Of a stretch of DNA of 64,000 nucleotides, positions 54,158-64,000 are shown one piece after another. Under the pieces are notes generated by a model. It did not search any database. It was not told the origin of the DNA and saw only the letters and a program-made list of their open reading frames with translations. Source of the DNA: JANWVO01 sp037446555. Lineage in GTDB: Bacteria; Acidobacteriota; Terriglobia; Bryobacterales; Bryobacteraceae. Numbering within the stretch: the first letter of the stretch is position 1; each line of letters opens with the position of its first letter. The stretch spans positions 1-64,000 of the forward strand of contig JBBIIK010000001.1 in assembly GCA_037446555.1 (NCBI GenBank). Reading direction: 5' to 3'. Position numbers and translations under genes: made by a program.

Positions 54158-54664
54158 ATGGCTGTTCGCCGCATCCTCGAACTCGGCGACCCCACCCTGC
54201 GCCTTGTCTGCACGCCCGCTGCCGATCCGGAGGAAACCCGCCGGGTCCTCGCCGATCTCGAAGACACTCTGGCCGACTTCCGCGCCCGCCACGGCTTCGG
54301 CCGCGGCATCAGCGCCATCCAGATCGGCGTGCACCTCCGAATCATCTTTCTCCAGGTCGACGGACGCCGCTACGAGCTCGTCAATCCCGTCTACCTCGAG
54401 AAAAGCCCAGAAACCTTCGAGCTGTGGGACGATTGCTTCTCCTTCCCCGACCTCATGGTCCGCCTCCGACGCCACACGCGCATCGTCATCGAGCACGACG
54501 ACGCCTCAAGCGTGCGCCACCGCCTTGAAGCCGTAAACGCCCTCTCGGAGCTGATCCAGCATGAGATGGATCACCTCGACGGCGTGCTCGCCGTCGATCA
54601 CGCACGCTCCAGCCACGACCTTGCCACGCGCCGCGAATGGCTCCGTCAGCAAGGTCGCGCCTGA
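54158..54664 (+). CDS. Divergent peptide deformylase-like protein
   Basis: This 168-residue protein keeps the metal-binding QHEMDHLDG (His135, Glu136, His139) and the Cys of motif 2 (DDCFSFPD, Cys93, normally EGCLS). Motif 1 reads GRGISAIQIG against the usual GxGLAAxQ. The zinc or iron ligands and catalytic Glu are intact, so it should be active, but its substrate pocket may differ. It may deformylate nascent proteins, other formyl groups, or be a paralogue beside a housekeeping enzyme encoded elsewhere. The start at 54158 gives a typical family N-terminus (ILELGDPTLR). Confidence 0.82.
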   Translation: MAVRRILELGDPTLRLVCTPAADPEETRRVLADLEDTLADFRARHGFGRGISAIQIGVHLRIIFLQVDGRRYELVNPVYLEKSPETFELWDDCFSFPDLMVRLRRHTRIVIEHDDASSVRHRLEAVNALSELIQHEMDHLDGVLAVDHARSSHDLATRREWLRQQGRA

Positions 54665-54830
54665 GGCGAATCCACTAGCGCTTGGAAGCGGGGCGGCATA
54701 GGGTTACCATGGGAGCCGGAGCCGGCTTTGGAAGGCGGCGCCTCAGCGGATGCCCTAATTTGGGCTAAGGCAAAAAAGTGAAGCTCCACAGTCTGCAAGA
54801 GTGGTCCGGGAAGTCCGATGGAGAGGGTGT
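54665..54830. other. Leader region of the PilZ gene
   Basis: A GCCC-TAATTT-GGGC hairpin (54752-54765) and GC-rich repeats are present. I looked for a c-di-GMP riboswitch because a PilZ gene follows, and did not find the conserved core. Confidence 0.4.
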
Positions 54831-55208
54831 ATGATCGATCGGCGGTCCGAACCGAGGATGTTGTGCGCGGATCTAGTCGACGTCCGCTGGAAAGATCAGA
54901 ACGGAAAGACCCGGCGCGCGGTGGCCAACCTGGAAGACATCTCGCTCTCCGGCGCCTGCCTGCAGCTGGAGAACCGCGTGCCGGTGGGCGCCCCCATGCG
55001 CATCTCGTATGACCAGGGAGAATTCTCCGGCACCGTGCGCTACTGCATGTACAAGGACATCGGCTGGTACGTCGGCGTGCAGTTCGAGCCAGGCGTGAAG
55101 TGGGACCGGCGCGAGTTCCGCCCCATGCATTTGCTGGACCCGCGAACGCTGGTCCGGCGCGCCCCCGAGCGTGTCAAGGACAACTGGACGCGTCCGCGCG
55201 GCCAGTGA
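54831..55208 (+). CDS. PilZ-domain c-di-GMP-binding protein
   Basis: The 125-residue cytoplasmic protein is a single PilZ domain. It has the two c-di-GMP motifs: DRRSEPR near residue 3 (RxxxR) and EDISLSGACL near residue 37 (DxSxxG). It would sense cyclic di-GMP and alter motility, exopolysaccharide or gene expression. GGAGAGGG precedes the ATG at 54831; an upstream GTG at 54801 is less likely. The C-terminus is basic. No partner gene is evident. Confidence 0.93.
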   Translation: MIDRRSEPRMLCADLVDVRWKDQNGKTRRAVANLEDISLSGACLQLENRVPVGAPMRISYDQGEFSGTVRYCMYKDIGWYVGVQFEPGVKWDRREFRPMHLLDPRTLVRRAPERVKDNWTRPRGQ

Positions 55209-55229
55209 CCGCACGCGCCGCCGCGCCTC

Positions 55230-55823
55230 TCAGAAGTCGCCGTCCTTGACGTACGGGTGCGACCAGAGGATCACCTGCAGCAACACGCTCTTGATCCAGG
55301 CCAGGTGCATCTTCTCGACTTCCGCCGGCGCCGCTCCGCCGCTCTCCAGAAACGGCCGCAGCGTCGCCGTCACCGGGAACAGCAGCGCGATCAGATAGCG
55401 GAACGGCACGTGCCCTGAACCCCGCGCCCCGTCGGTCCGGTTCTTCTTCGTGCGGTGGTGCCGCAGCCCGATCTCGTGCTGATAGTCGAGCCACGCCTGC
55501 CCGTAGTCGGCCGAGGCTGTGTCGAGAATCCACTGCCCGAACCGCTTCCGCACAGCCTCCAGGTAGCGCGTGTCCGGCTGCCCCGACTGCGGATCCACGA
55601 ACGCCTCCAGCAGGTGCGGGTTCGAGCCCACGAAACCGTACCACACGTCGAGGATCTTCTCCGCCTGCGGCGCCAGGATCTCTTTGGAACGCCGCAGCGC
55701 TGCCGCGTCCTCGTCCGTGAACAGGACGGTCTTCTTCAGCAGTTCGAACTCCTCCACGCTGACCGGCGAACGCGCCAGCGCCGCCGACCCGAAGTCATAT
55801 CCCGGAATGCTCTCGTGTGCCAT
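55230..55823 (-). CDS. Protoglobin-family heme sensor
   Basis: The 197-residue protein is a stand-alone protoglobin. Typical segments are IPGYDFGSAALARSPVS, LFTDEDAAALRRSKEILAPQ, VWYGFVGSNPHLLEAF, and the heme-proximal region WLDYQHEIGLRHH near residue 115. Protoglobins bind O2, CO and NO; many bacterial ones sense gas. It has no output domain. Its gene overlaps the upstream MarR regulator gene by 29 bp, so both are co-translated. This link suggests it scavenges or signals a gas or redox state detected by the regulator. Confidence 0.9.
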   Translation of the reverse strand: MAHESIPGYDFGSAALARSPVSVEEFELLKKTVLFTDEDAAALRRSKEILAPQAEKILDVWYGFVGSNPHLLEAFVDPQSGQPDTRYLEAVRKRFGQWILDTASADYGQAWLDYQHEIGLRHHRTKKNRTDGARGSGHVPFRYLIALLFPVTATLRPFLESGGAAPAEVEKMHLAWIKSVLLQVILWSHPYVKDGDF

Positions 55824-56478
55824 CGCTTGCTCCTTTCGAAGAAATAGAGATGAGGACGCTCTGATGGGCCGCCTGCGCCTCCTCGGGCGCGGGCTCGAAG
55901 TCCGGGCAGTCCATCTGGAATTGCGCCACTCCGAACGGCGCCTTTACAAAAGCGCAGTAGTGGGGTTCGGCCGAGCCGGGGAAGCGGTCCGGCTCGAAGT
56001 ACGCGCAATTGGTGCACATCCGCGCCACCGGGATCCTGCCTTGCTGCTGCAGCGAGCGGATCATCGCCATCAGCGCCGCCAGCAGTTGCTCCTGTTGCGC
56101 CGGCGGCAACGAGTCGACCGCGCGCAACAGGAAGTCGGGCCATTGCGAGACGGCTTCCGCCGTCCGCCTGCCCCTAGCCGTCAGCCGGAACCGCGCCGCG
56201 CGCGCATCGGCCGGATCGCCCCGCCGCACCGCCAGCCCCTTTTCGACCAGCGCCGCCATCGAGTCGCTGGCTGTGGCCGGCGTGACCGCCAGTAGTTGCG
56301 CGATCTCCTGGAGCCGCAGCCCCTCGGACGGCCGCGACGAAAGCGCCGCAAGCGCCTGCGCCTGCGTGGGCGTCAGCCCCCGCGCCCCGGCCGCCTGCCA
56401 GAGGTGGTGGCGCAGAACGAGCGAGATCTTGGCCAGGCCGGCCGAGATGCGGATGGCAGGAGGTTCGGAACCGGACAT
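55795..56478 (-). CDS. MarR-family regulator with C-terminal four-cysteine domain
   Basis: The 227-residue regulator has a winged helix at about 35-105 (LRLQEIAQLLAVTPATASDS, GLAVRRGDPADARAARFRL) and a C-terminal extension with Cys155, Cys158, Cys175 and Cys191 (MCTNCAYF, HYCAFVKAPFG, QMDCPDF). Four spaced Cys suggest zinc, a redox switch or an iron-sulfur cluster. The extension is unusual for basic MarR but recurs in this subgroup as I recall. It is transcribed from a well-defined promoter with a palindrome overlapping its own start codon, so autorepression is likely. The protoglobin gene follows with overlap. Confidence 0.88.
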   Translation of the reverse strand: MSGSEPPAIRISAGLAKISLVLRHHLWQAAGARGLTPTQAQALAALSSRPSEGLRLQEIAQLLAVTPATASDSMAALVEKGLAVRRGDPADARAARFRLTARGRRTAEAVSQWPDFLLRAVDSLPPAQQEQLLAALMAMIRSLQQQGRIPVARMCTNCAYFEPDRFPGSAEPHYCAFVKAPFGVAQFQMDCPDFEPAPEEAQAAHQSVLISISSKGASDGTREHSGI

Positions 56479-56497
56479 AGTTAGCAGTCCTAACTAT
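56477..56497. promoter_or_regulatory. MarR operator ATAGTTAG-CAGTC-CTAACTAT
   Basis: Perfect 8-base arms (56477-56484 and 56490-56497) with a 5-base spacer, extended by GGAC on the left and GTCC one base out on the right. It covers the -10 box, the start site and the ATG of the MarR gene, so bound protein would block both polymerase and ribosome entry. The length of about 21 bp suits a MarR dimer. Confidence 0.82.
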
Positions 56498-56521
56498 AGT
56501 CCTTCTCTGCCGTCTTGTCAA
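56493..56521 (-). promoter_or_regulatory. Promoter of the MarR-protoglobin operon
   Basis: On the minus strand TTGACA (56521-56516) and TATAGT (56498-56493) are separated by 17 bp. Transcription would start near 56486, about 8 bases before the ATG, leaving almost no untranslated leader. Confidence 0.82.
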
Positions 56522-56554
56522 TAGCCATCCCGCGCTCCCCGTCTCGCCCTCTGG

Positions 56555-57364
56555 CTACTTCGCGTTCCGCTCGTCCACGGTGATGTCCACCTGCCGTGCC
56601 CCCCGGTTGTCCGCCAGGCTCTCGTCGTTCACGCACGCCTCCAAGGGTCCTCCGCCTCGCACGGCGAATGTCGCGCTCGCGCCTCCCTGTTCGATCTGCG
56701 TTCCGATTCGCCAGACCTGCGAGAACTCCCGCAGCCCGGGGAACGGAAACCGCGCCGGCGCCTGCGAGCCCGGCTTGCCATCGGCGCCGTACTGGCATCC
56801 CCCGAAGGCGCACCCGTAGTCGGTCTCCGTGACGTCCGTTGTCTGCACGCTGACCAGCGTCCCGGGGCGCAGTGGTTTGGTGCCTGGTACCGGCGTGCAT
56901 GTGGTGGGAACCGGCTGCTGGAGCCCGAGCCGGTAATACGAGGCGCGGTTCGCCGCGAGCAGGTCGAAGTCCTTCGTCGCCGTGCCTGCGCAGTTGGTCA
57001 CGCCGGTCGCCTTCAACCGTTTCGGGCCAGGCCAGCCTTTGTAGGTGTGGGTCAGCACGAGAGGCGATTGCAGATCGGTTGCGCTCTTGGCGAAGTCGAA
57101 GTTCCGAACTTGGGTCTTCTCACCATCGCCGAATTCCACTTCCAAAAGTGTGCACGGTCCGAGGCCGTACACGCGTACTTCCAGCGGCTGGTCCAGCGGG
57201 CAGCCGGAGTTGGACTGGGAGAGCAACTGGCAAGTGGGCGTCGAGCGGGTCGCGTTCTCGGGCAGGATCGTCACATGGCTCACCTTGCCAATGTTGCAGC
57301 CGGCGGCGAGCAGCAGTGCCGGAAGCGCCCAGAAAGAAAAGTCTCGGGGTTTCTTGCGGATCAT
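56555..57364 (-). CDS. Putative lipoprotein with PKD-like segment
   Basis: The 269-residue product has a lipoprotein signal (FWALPALLLAAGC, lipobox Cys near residue 23), so it should be lipid-anchored. A region LLEVEFGDGEKTQVRNF...LVLTHTYKGWPG follows the PKD pattern (FGDG...HTY). Several further Cys (CQLL, GCPL, CTLL, NCAG, CAFGGC) suggest disulfides. The start at 57364 follows TAGGAG. It lies alone between the MarR operon and a rightward group. Function unknown; a surface-binding role is possible. Confidence 0.68.
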   Translation of the reverse strand: MIRKKPRDFSFWALPALLLAAGCNIGKVSHVTILPENATRSTPTCQLLSQSNSGCPLDQPLEVRVYGLGPCTLLEVEFGDGEKTQVRNFDFAKSATDLQSPLVLTHTYKGWPGPKRLKATGVTNCAGTATKDFDLLAANRASYYRLGLQQPVPTTCTPVPGTKPLRPGTLVSVQTTDVTETDYGCAFGGCQYGADGKPGSQAPARFPFPGLREFSQVWRIGTQIEQGGASATFAVRGGGPLEACVNDESLADNRGARQVDITVDERNAK

Positions 57365-57584
57365 TGATTCTCCTACTGCGGTAGATTCTTCAGGAGGCTG
57401 CCTTGCGCGGGCGTGCACAGCTTCCCGGCGGCAGGCGGCTGCGCCTGTTCTGGTAACCGGAAAATGGGCGCGGCTCGGCGCAAGCCCGGACGAAACCGCG
57501 TGCTGGACTCAGGGGAATGACTGAGGATTCGCCGCCGCCGATGCCGGTCTTGTTCCTGTTCCGGTCCCTGATACAGTCGGATAT

Positions 57585-57923
57585 ATGAAGCTCGGCGACC
57601 GCGTGCTGCTCACGTCGTTTCCGGGGAAGGGCTTCGTCCAGGAGCTGGCCGCGCGGGTCGCCGAGGGCGCCATCGTCGTGCTGGGGCCGCGGGAATCGCT
57701 TTACGAGGCCCGCAAGGAATGCGCCGGCTTGACCCACGTCCTGCTCGTTGAGGGTAGCCGCGACGAGATCCCTTGGGCCGAGGCGTGGTTCGACGCCGTG
57801 CTGGATTCGCAGCCCGACGCGCCGACTGCGGAAATGCTCCGCGTCCTCAGGCCTGGCGGCCGCATTTTGGCCCTGGCTCTTCCGGGTGAGTCCGGCAGCG
57901 CGGATGGTCCCCAGATGGGCTAA
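57585..57923 (+). CDS. Small protein resembling the SAM-methyltransferase fold
   Basis: This 112-residue product contains MLRVLRPGGRILALALP, a hallmark of class I methyltransferases (post-motif 3 loop), and WFDAVLDSQPD as a motif 2-like strand. The first motif (RVLLTSFPGKGF) lacks the usual GxGxG, and the protein is about half the normal size. It could be a truncated enzyme or a specialised small protein. It ends 39 bp before the hybrid kinase gene and may share its transcript. Confidence 0.5.
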   Translation: MKLGDRVLLTSFPGKGFVQELAARVAEGAIVVLGPRESLYEARKECAGLTHVLLVEGSRDEIPWAEAWFDAVLDSQPDAPTAEMLRVLRPGGRILALALPGESGSADGPQMG

Positions 57924-57962
57924 TCAGTCGGGAGGTTTCTGCCGAAGAGTAGACGAAGGACC

Positions 57963-59900
<1,938 letters not shown>

Positions 59901-59953
59901 TTTGCGCCGCGCTCCCGCGGGTGTATGCTTCCTTTGAGCAGAAAGCTCCGCCC

Positions 59954-61243
59954 ATGGCCAGCCAGCCCCTCACCCGCCGCGCCTTCGCCGCCACGCTCGC
60001 CTCCGCCGCCCACGCCGCCGCCCGCCAGCCTGCGCCGCCCTCGGACCGGGTGCGGCTTGGTCTCATCGGGTGCGGCGGCATCAGCGTCGCCGACAGCAAT
60101 GCCTTTCTCGCCCACAAGGAGTGTGAGATCGCCGCCATCTGCGACGTCGACGATGCGATGATCGCCAAAACGCTCAAGCGCCTCGACGGCCTCGGCAGGA
60201 AGCGGCCGGACGCCGCCAAGGACTTCCGCCGTCTCCTGGAGCGTAAGGACATCGACATCCTCCTCGTTTGCACTCCCGATCACTGGCACGCCCTGCCCGC
60301 GGTCATGGCGTTCGAGGCGGGGAAAGACGTCTATGTGGAAAAGCCTTTGGCCACGACATTCTGGGAGGGCCGCGTCATGCGGGACGCCGCGAGGCGGCAC
60401 AACCGCGTTGCCCAGATGGGCACCCAGTGGCGCAGCGGAACTCACTGGGCGGAAGCCGTGGAAATGGTGCGTTCGGGTAGGATCGGCAAGGTTCGCCAGG
60501 TGCGCTGCTTCGCCTACCTCGATTGGGTCACCGATTGCGGCACCCCCCCTGACGAGCCCGTCCCCCCGGGCGTCGACTACGATCTCTGGCTTGGCCCGGC
60601 GCCCGCACGGCCATTCAACCGCAACCGCTTCCACTTCAACTTCCGCTGGTTCTGGGACTATGCCGGCGGACTGATGACGGACTGGGGCGTGCATCTGATC
60701 AACATCGCCCTATGGGCGATGGGTCCGGAATGGCCGAAAAGCGTCGTTGCCAGCGGCGGCAAGTACGTGCTGCAGGACAACACCGAGACGCCGGATACCC
60801 AGATCGCCGTGTATGACTTCCCCTCCTACACTCTGATTTGGGAGCACTCCGTGCAGTGCGGACTCGGTCCCGACCGCCGCGAGCACGCCGTCGTCTTCAC
60901 CGGCGCAGAAGCCACGCTGATCGTGGACAACAACGGCTGGGAGGTGGTGGCGGAACCGAAGAAGCGCGAAAAGGTGGTGGAGATGCGCCGCCGCGCGCCC
61001 GCGGGAGACAACGCGCGCGTCGCCCATGCGCGGAATTTCCTCGACTGCGTGAAGAGCCGCCAGCAGCCGGTGGAGAACCTCGATGTCGGACACCAGGTCT
61101 CCGCCGTCGCCATGCTCGGAAACGTGGCGCTCCGCTCCCGCAGCCGCATCGAATGGGACGCTGCCGCGGAACGGATCGCGAACAACGACGCAGCCAACGC
61201 CCTCCTGCGGCGGGAGTACCGCGCCCCCTGGAAACTGGGCTGA
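59954..61243 (+). CDS. Gfo/Idh/MocA-family oxidoreductase (second copy)
   Basis: This 429-residue paralogue of the 35366 gene has a twin-Arg-like leader (LTRRAFAATLASAAHAAARQ), Rossmann motif RLGLIGCGGISVADSN, substrate segment LVCTPDHWHALPAVMAF and catalytic DVYVEKPLATT. The C-terminal domain keeps YDLWLGPAPARPFNRNRFHF and DWGVHLINIALWAMG. It probably oxidises a sugar or cyclitol outside the cytoplasm. The start at 59954 gives the export signal; the frame is open further upstream. It converges on the GNAT gene with 12 bp between stops. Confidence 0.92.
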   Translation: MASQPLTRRAFAATLASAAHAAARQPAPPSDRVRLGLIGCGGISVADSNAFLAHKECEIAAICDVDDAMIAKTLKRLDGLGRKRPDAAKDFRRLLERKDIDILLVCTPDHWHALPAVMAFEAGKDVYVEKPLATTFWEGRVMRDAARRHNRVAQMGTQWRSGTHWAEAVEMVRSGRIGKVRQVRCFAYLDWVTDCGTPPDEPVPPGVDYDLWLGPAPARPFNRNRFHFNFRWFWDYAGGLMTDWGVHLINIALWAMGPEWPKSVVASGGKYVLQDNTETPDTQIAVYDFPSYTLIWEHSVQCGLGPDRREHAVVFTGAEATLIVDNNGWEVVAEPKKREKVVEMRRRAPAGDNARVAHARNFLDCVKSRQQPVENLDVGHQVSAVAMLGNVALRSRSRIEWDAAAERIANNDAANALLRREYRAPWKLG

Positions 61244-61255
61244 ACCGCCGGCGCC

Positions 61256-62098
61256 TCAGGATTCCTGGCTGGCTGCTGCCGGATGCGGCAAGCGCCATTT
61301 GAGGCGCGTATAGGCGATTCGGAACCCCTGGCGCTCCGCGTTGCGCTGGGACGCGCTGCCCGGTGCCGCTCCCATCAGCGCCAGCGTGCAACCTTGTTCC
61401 GCCGCGTATCGCAGCCGTGCTCCCAACAGCGCTTGCTGCGCCCCGCGCCGCCGCGCCTCCGGGATCGTTGACGCCCCGGCGAGGTGCGCTACCGGCGGGA
61501 TCAGCGACAAGCCCGCCGCCGCCACCGGGCGCTCCTCGATCCACGCCAGAAAGCACGGCGACTCTTCCTTTCGCGCTGTTGCCTCGCCGATCTGCCGGAT
61601 CCACTCATACAGCTCCGGCGCCACGTCGCGCCATCCGTCCGCCGATATCTGCGCCCAGAGATCCTCTTCCCCGGGCTGCACGAAACTCACCCGCACGCCC
61701 TCCGGCGCCGCGGGCGCCGCCTCCAGAGTGCGGTACATCACGCTGCTCAGCTCCACCAGTGTGTAGCCGCGTTGCTGCAACAGTTCAAAGCATTCGATGC
61801 CCGCGAGCGGGCTCACCTCGTGATGAGCCGCTGAGCCGCGTTCGAAGAAGAAAAGTTCCAGCTCATCCAGCAAGTTCGGCGTCGCCGGTTCGAACAGCCC
61901 CAGGCAGAAGGTCTGCGTAACCGGAGAATCAGCTCCGTCATACAGCGCCACTGCGCCGCCGCGTTCGATCCATTCCGCCCGCGAATCTTCAGCATGGCGG
62001 CGGCGTGCCTCCACGAACCGTGCCGAACTTACCGCCTCGGCGCGCTCCAGCAACCTTGCCAGCGTCAGGTCGGCCAGAGGCAGAGTCGTGGAAGCCAT
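61256..62098 (-). CDS. GNAT-family N-acetyltransferase
   Basis: The 280-residue product has an N-terminal region of about 130 residues without known motif and a C-terminal GNAT fold. The acetyl-CoA loop reads STIPEARRRGAQQALLGARL (R-R-G-A-Q-Q/x-A), near residue 215, followed by ERQGFRIAYTRLKWRL, the usual closing strand. Substrate cannot be told. Its start at 62098 is chosen before MASTTLPLADL; the long open frame upstream is the shadow of the peptidase gene. It is divergent from that gene. Confidence 0.85.
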   Translation of the reverse strand: MASTTLPLADLTLARLLERAEAVSSARFVEARRRHAEDSRAEWIERGGAVALYDGADSPVTQTFCLGLFEPATPNLLDELELFFFERGSAAHHEVSPLAGIECFELLQQRGYTLVELSSVMYRTLEAAPAAPEGVRVSFVQPGEEDLWAQISADGWRDVAPELYEWIRQIGEATARKEESPCFLAWIEERPVAAAGLSLIPPVAHLAGASTIPEARRRGAQQALLGARLRYAAEQGCTLALMGAAPGSASQRNAERQGFRIAYTRLKWRLPHPAAASQES

Positions 62099-62164
62099 CC
62101 GCCCATTGTACGTTTCCGCCGCGCCGCCGGCCGCAGTTGTGAGAGAATCCCGGTTTTGCAGGCC

Positions 62165-64000
62165 ATGAAAGCGACTCTCTCCATCTGCCTTTCCGCCGTT
62201 CTCTGCGTCCCCGTCCCTGCCGCCCAGCCGCCCGCTGCACGGTCTCTCAGTGTCGAGTGGATCATGCAAGGCCCGGCGCTCTACGGCTTCTCTCCTCGTG
62301 CCGTCCGTTGGAGCGGCGACGGGCAGCGCATCTACTTCGAGTGGAAGCAGGCGTCTGAGCCGCAGGAGAAAGAGTTCTCGACGTGGGTGGTGAACCGCGA
62401 CGGATCGGGGCTTCGCCGCCTCAGCGAGGAAGAAGCGCTGGAGGCCCCGCCCGTGCGCGGCTCGGAGTCCGCCGATGGCTCGAAGGTCGTGTTCGCCCGC
62501 GACGGCGACATTTTCCTGTACGACCGCTCCGCGGACCGCATGCGCCGGCTCACCAGGACCGGAGACGCGGAATCCTCGCCCCGGCTCACCCGCGATGGCC
62601 GCGCCGTCGCCTTCGTACGCGGCGGCAATCTCTATCTGCTGCCTCTCGACTCCGGCACGATCGAGCAGCTCACCGACATCCTGCCGCCGGGACAGACACC
62701 GCCGGGCGAAGAGCGCAAGGGCACCGCCAGTCAGGAGTACATCAAGAAGGAAGAGCGCTCGCTGCTCGAGTCCGTCGACAAGATGGCGCGGCAGCGGGAG
62801 CAGCGCGAGCAGCGGCGCAAGAAGGAGAACCCGCGCAAGCCGTTCCGGCTCGGGCAGCGCCAGTCGGTCACCGACCTGATCCTCTCGCCGGATGGCAAGC
62901 GCGTCCTCGCGGTGATCGCCGAACGCCCGCAGGAAGCCAAGACAGCCCTCATGCCGCGCTACGTTACGGAATCCGCCTACACGGAAACGCAGCCCGCGCG
63001 CACCAAGGTGGGCGACGTGCAGCCACGGACGCGCATGGCGTTGCTCTCGGTCGAAACCGGGGAATCGAAATGGATCGAACCCGGCATAAAAATGACGCGC
63101 GACGGCAAAGAAGCCGAGCGCGCCGTGAACCTCCTCAACCCGCAATGGAACGAAGACGGCACGAAACTCGCCACGCTCGGCCGCGCTGCCGACTTCAAGG
63201 ACCGCTGGGTGTTTGCCGTCGATCCCGATTCCGGGAAGGTCCGGATCTTGCACCAGACGTCCGATCCGGCATGGGTGGACGGTCCAGGCGCCATGGCTCT
63301 CGGCTGGCTTCCCGGCGGGCGCGAGGTCTGGTTCCAGTCCGAGCAGACCGGATGGTCCCACCTCTATGCGGCGGACGCCGAATCCGGTGCAGTCCGCGCC
63401 CTCACTTCCGGAACCTGGGAAGTGAAGCAGGCAGAGCTTTCCAGAGACAAGAAGCAATTCCTGCTCGTCACCAGCGAGGGAAGCCCCTATGAGCAACACC
63501 TGTATCTGATGCCCGCCTCAGGCGGGGCCCGCACCCGGCTCACGGCTGCGCCGGGTTTTTATTCGGGGGAGCTGTCGCCGGACGGCGCCCGCCTGGCCGT
63601 CATCCACAGCCGTTCGAACCAGCCGCCGGAGCTGTTCCTCATGGACGCGCGCCCGCAGGCGTCAATGACGCGGGTGACGGTCTCGCCTTCGGAAGAATTC
63701 AAGAAATATCCTTGGATCGAAAAGCCCATTGTGGAGATCCCCGCCCGCGACGGCGCCAAAATTCCTGCCCATCTTTACAAGCCGAAAAACTGGAAAAAGG
63801 GCGGCCCCGCGGTGATTTTCGTCCACGGTGCGGGATATTTGCAGAACGTGCACCGGGGCTGGTCGAGCTATGCGCGCGAGATGATGTTCCACCATCTGCT
63901 GATGGAGCGCGGCTACATTGTGCTCGATCTCGACTACCGCGGCTCGGCCGGCCACGGCCGCGACTGGCGCACCGCCGTCTACCGCCACATGGGCGGCAAG
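62165..64000 (+). CDS. S9-family (prolyl oligopeptidase/DPP4-like) peptidase, cut by window end
   Basis: The 612 residues visible have a signal peptide (about 1-20), a long WD/propeller-like domain (SPRAVRWSGDGQRIYFEW, SPRLTRDGRAVAFVRGGNLYLL, LSPDGARLAVIHSRS) and the start of the alpha/beta-hydrolase domain (GGPAVIFVHGAGYLQNVHRG, VLDLDYRGSAGHGRDWR). The catalytic Ser, Asp and His lie beyond 64000. Such periplasmic enzymes cleave peptides after Pro or Ala. A lysine/arginine-rich segment near residues 195-225 (EERSLLESVDKMARQREQRE) is likely an exposed helix. The reading frame stays open to the last base. Confidence 0.9.
   Translation, partial: MKATLSICLSAVLCVPVPAAQPPAARSLSVEWIMQGPALYGFSPRAVRWSGDGQRIYFEWKQASEPQEKEFSTWVVNRDGSGLRRLSEEEALEAPPVRGSESADGSKVVFARDGDIFLYDRSADRMRRLTRTGDAESSPRLTRDGRAVAFVRGGNLYLLPLDSGTIEQLTDILPPGQTPPGEERKGTASQEYIKKEERSLLESVDKMARQREQREQRRKKENPRKPFRLGQRQSVTDLILSPDGKRVLAVIAERPQEAKTALMPRYVTESAYTETQPARTKVGDVQPRTRMALLSVETGESKWIEPGIKMTRDGKEAERAVNLLNPQWNEDGTKLATLGRAADFKDRWVFAVDPDSGKVRILHQTSDPAWVDGPGAMALGWLPGGREVWFQSEQTGWSHLYAADAESGAVRALTSGTWEVKQAELSRDKKQFLLVTSEGSPYEQHLYLMPASGGARTRLTAAPGFYSGELSPDGARLAVIHSRSNQPPELFLMDARPQASMTRVTVSPSEEFKKYPWIEKPIVEIPARDGAKIPAHLYKPKNWKKGGPAVIFVHGAGYLQNVHRGWSSYAREMMFHHLLMERGYIVLDLDYRGSAGHGRDWRTAVYRHMGGK

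Noticed and set aside
54665..54830. c-di-GMP riboswitch before the PilZ gene
   Set aside because: AGGGTTACC recalls part of the element, but the conserved GCAAAGC core is absent.

Overview
The window reads as chromosome of a GC-rich Gram-negative bacterium. The best guess is Acidobacteriota, class Terriglobia, order Bryobacterales (the Solibacter/Bryobacter group). This is inferred from gene content only: an Oar-like TonB receptor with an N-terminal carboxypeptidase-regulatory domain, FtsX/MacB-type permeases, Tat-exported Gfo/Idh/MocA oxidoreductases, a DUF1080 protein, sulfatase and GH3/esterase pairs, and many secreted proteins of unknown family. No rRNA, intact tRNA, insertion sequence or CRISPR array was seen.

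Layout. 1-1932 looks like the end of an integrated element: an AAA/DUF4143 ATPase behind a leaderless-type promoter, short repeats, and the 3' half of a tRNA-Pro(GGG) that probably marks an attachment site. 2338-9236 holds riboflavin synthase, two macrolide-exporter-like permeases without their ATPase, a membrane-anchored protein with a degenerate JAMM domain, a fasciclin protein, a triple-repeat secreted protein and a Cys-rich secreted protein. 9283-16582 is a Cus-type heavy-metal RND efflux operon (cusC, cusB, cusA) flanked by small secreted Cys-containing proteins; two perfect inverted repeats lie between it and a divergent TonB receptor. A beta-propeller phytase and a sulfatase follow.

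22321-29869 is a respiratory block. A sigma-54 activator faces a rightward operon made of an atypical receiver protein, a two-helix membrane protein, a nonaheme cytochrome c fused to a b-type membrane domain (the architecture of Geobacter CbcL) and a hexaheme NapC/NirT-type cytochrome, followed by a universal stress protein and a pentapeptide-repeat protein. 29870-43000 carries an acyltransferase-like membrane protein, LolA, Fur, a DnaC-like loader, DinB, a Gfo/Idh oxidoreductase, agmatine deiminase, a GH3 glucosidase and a type-B esterase.

43292-48980 is a branched-chain amino acid operon: ilvB, ilvN, ilvC, cimA and an alkyltransferase-like DNA repair protein. It is preceded by a textbook ribosome-mediated attenuator whose leader peptide is rich in Ile and Val. 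49212-64000 contains a DUF1080/PHP-like fusion, a quinone oxidoreductase, a CPBP protease, a deformylase-like protein, a PilZ protein, a protoglobin co-transcribed with a Cys-rich MarR regulator (its palindromic operator overlaps the start codon), a hybrid histidine kinase, a second Gfo/Idh enzyme, a GNAT protein and an S9 peptidase cut by the window end.

Strongest leads: the ilv attenuator, the CbcL-like cytochrome module with its sigma-54 control region, and the MarR/protoglobin gas-or-redox sensing unit.
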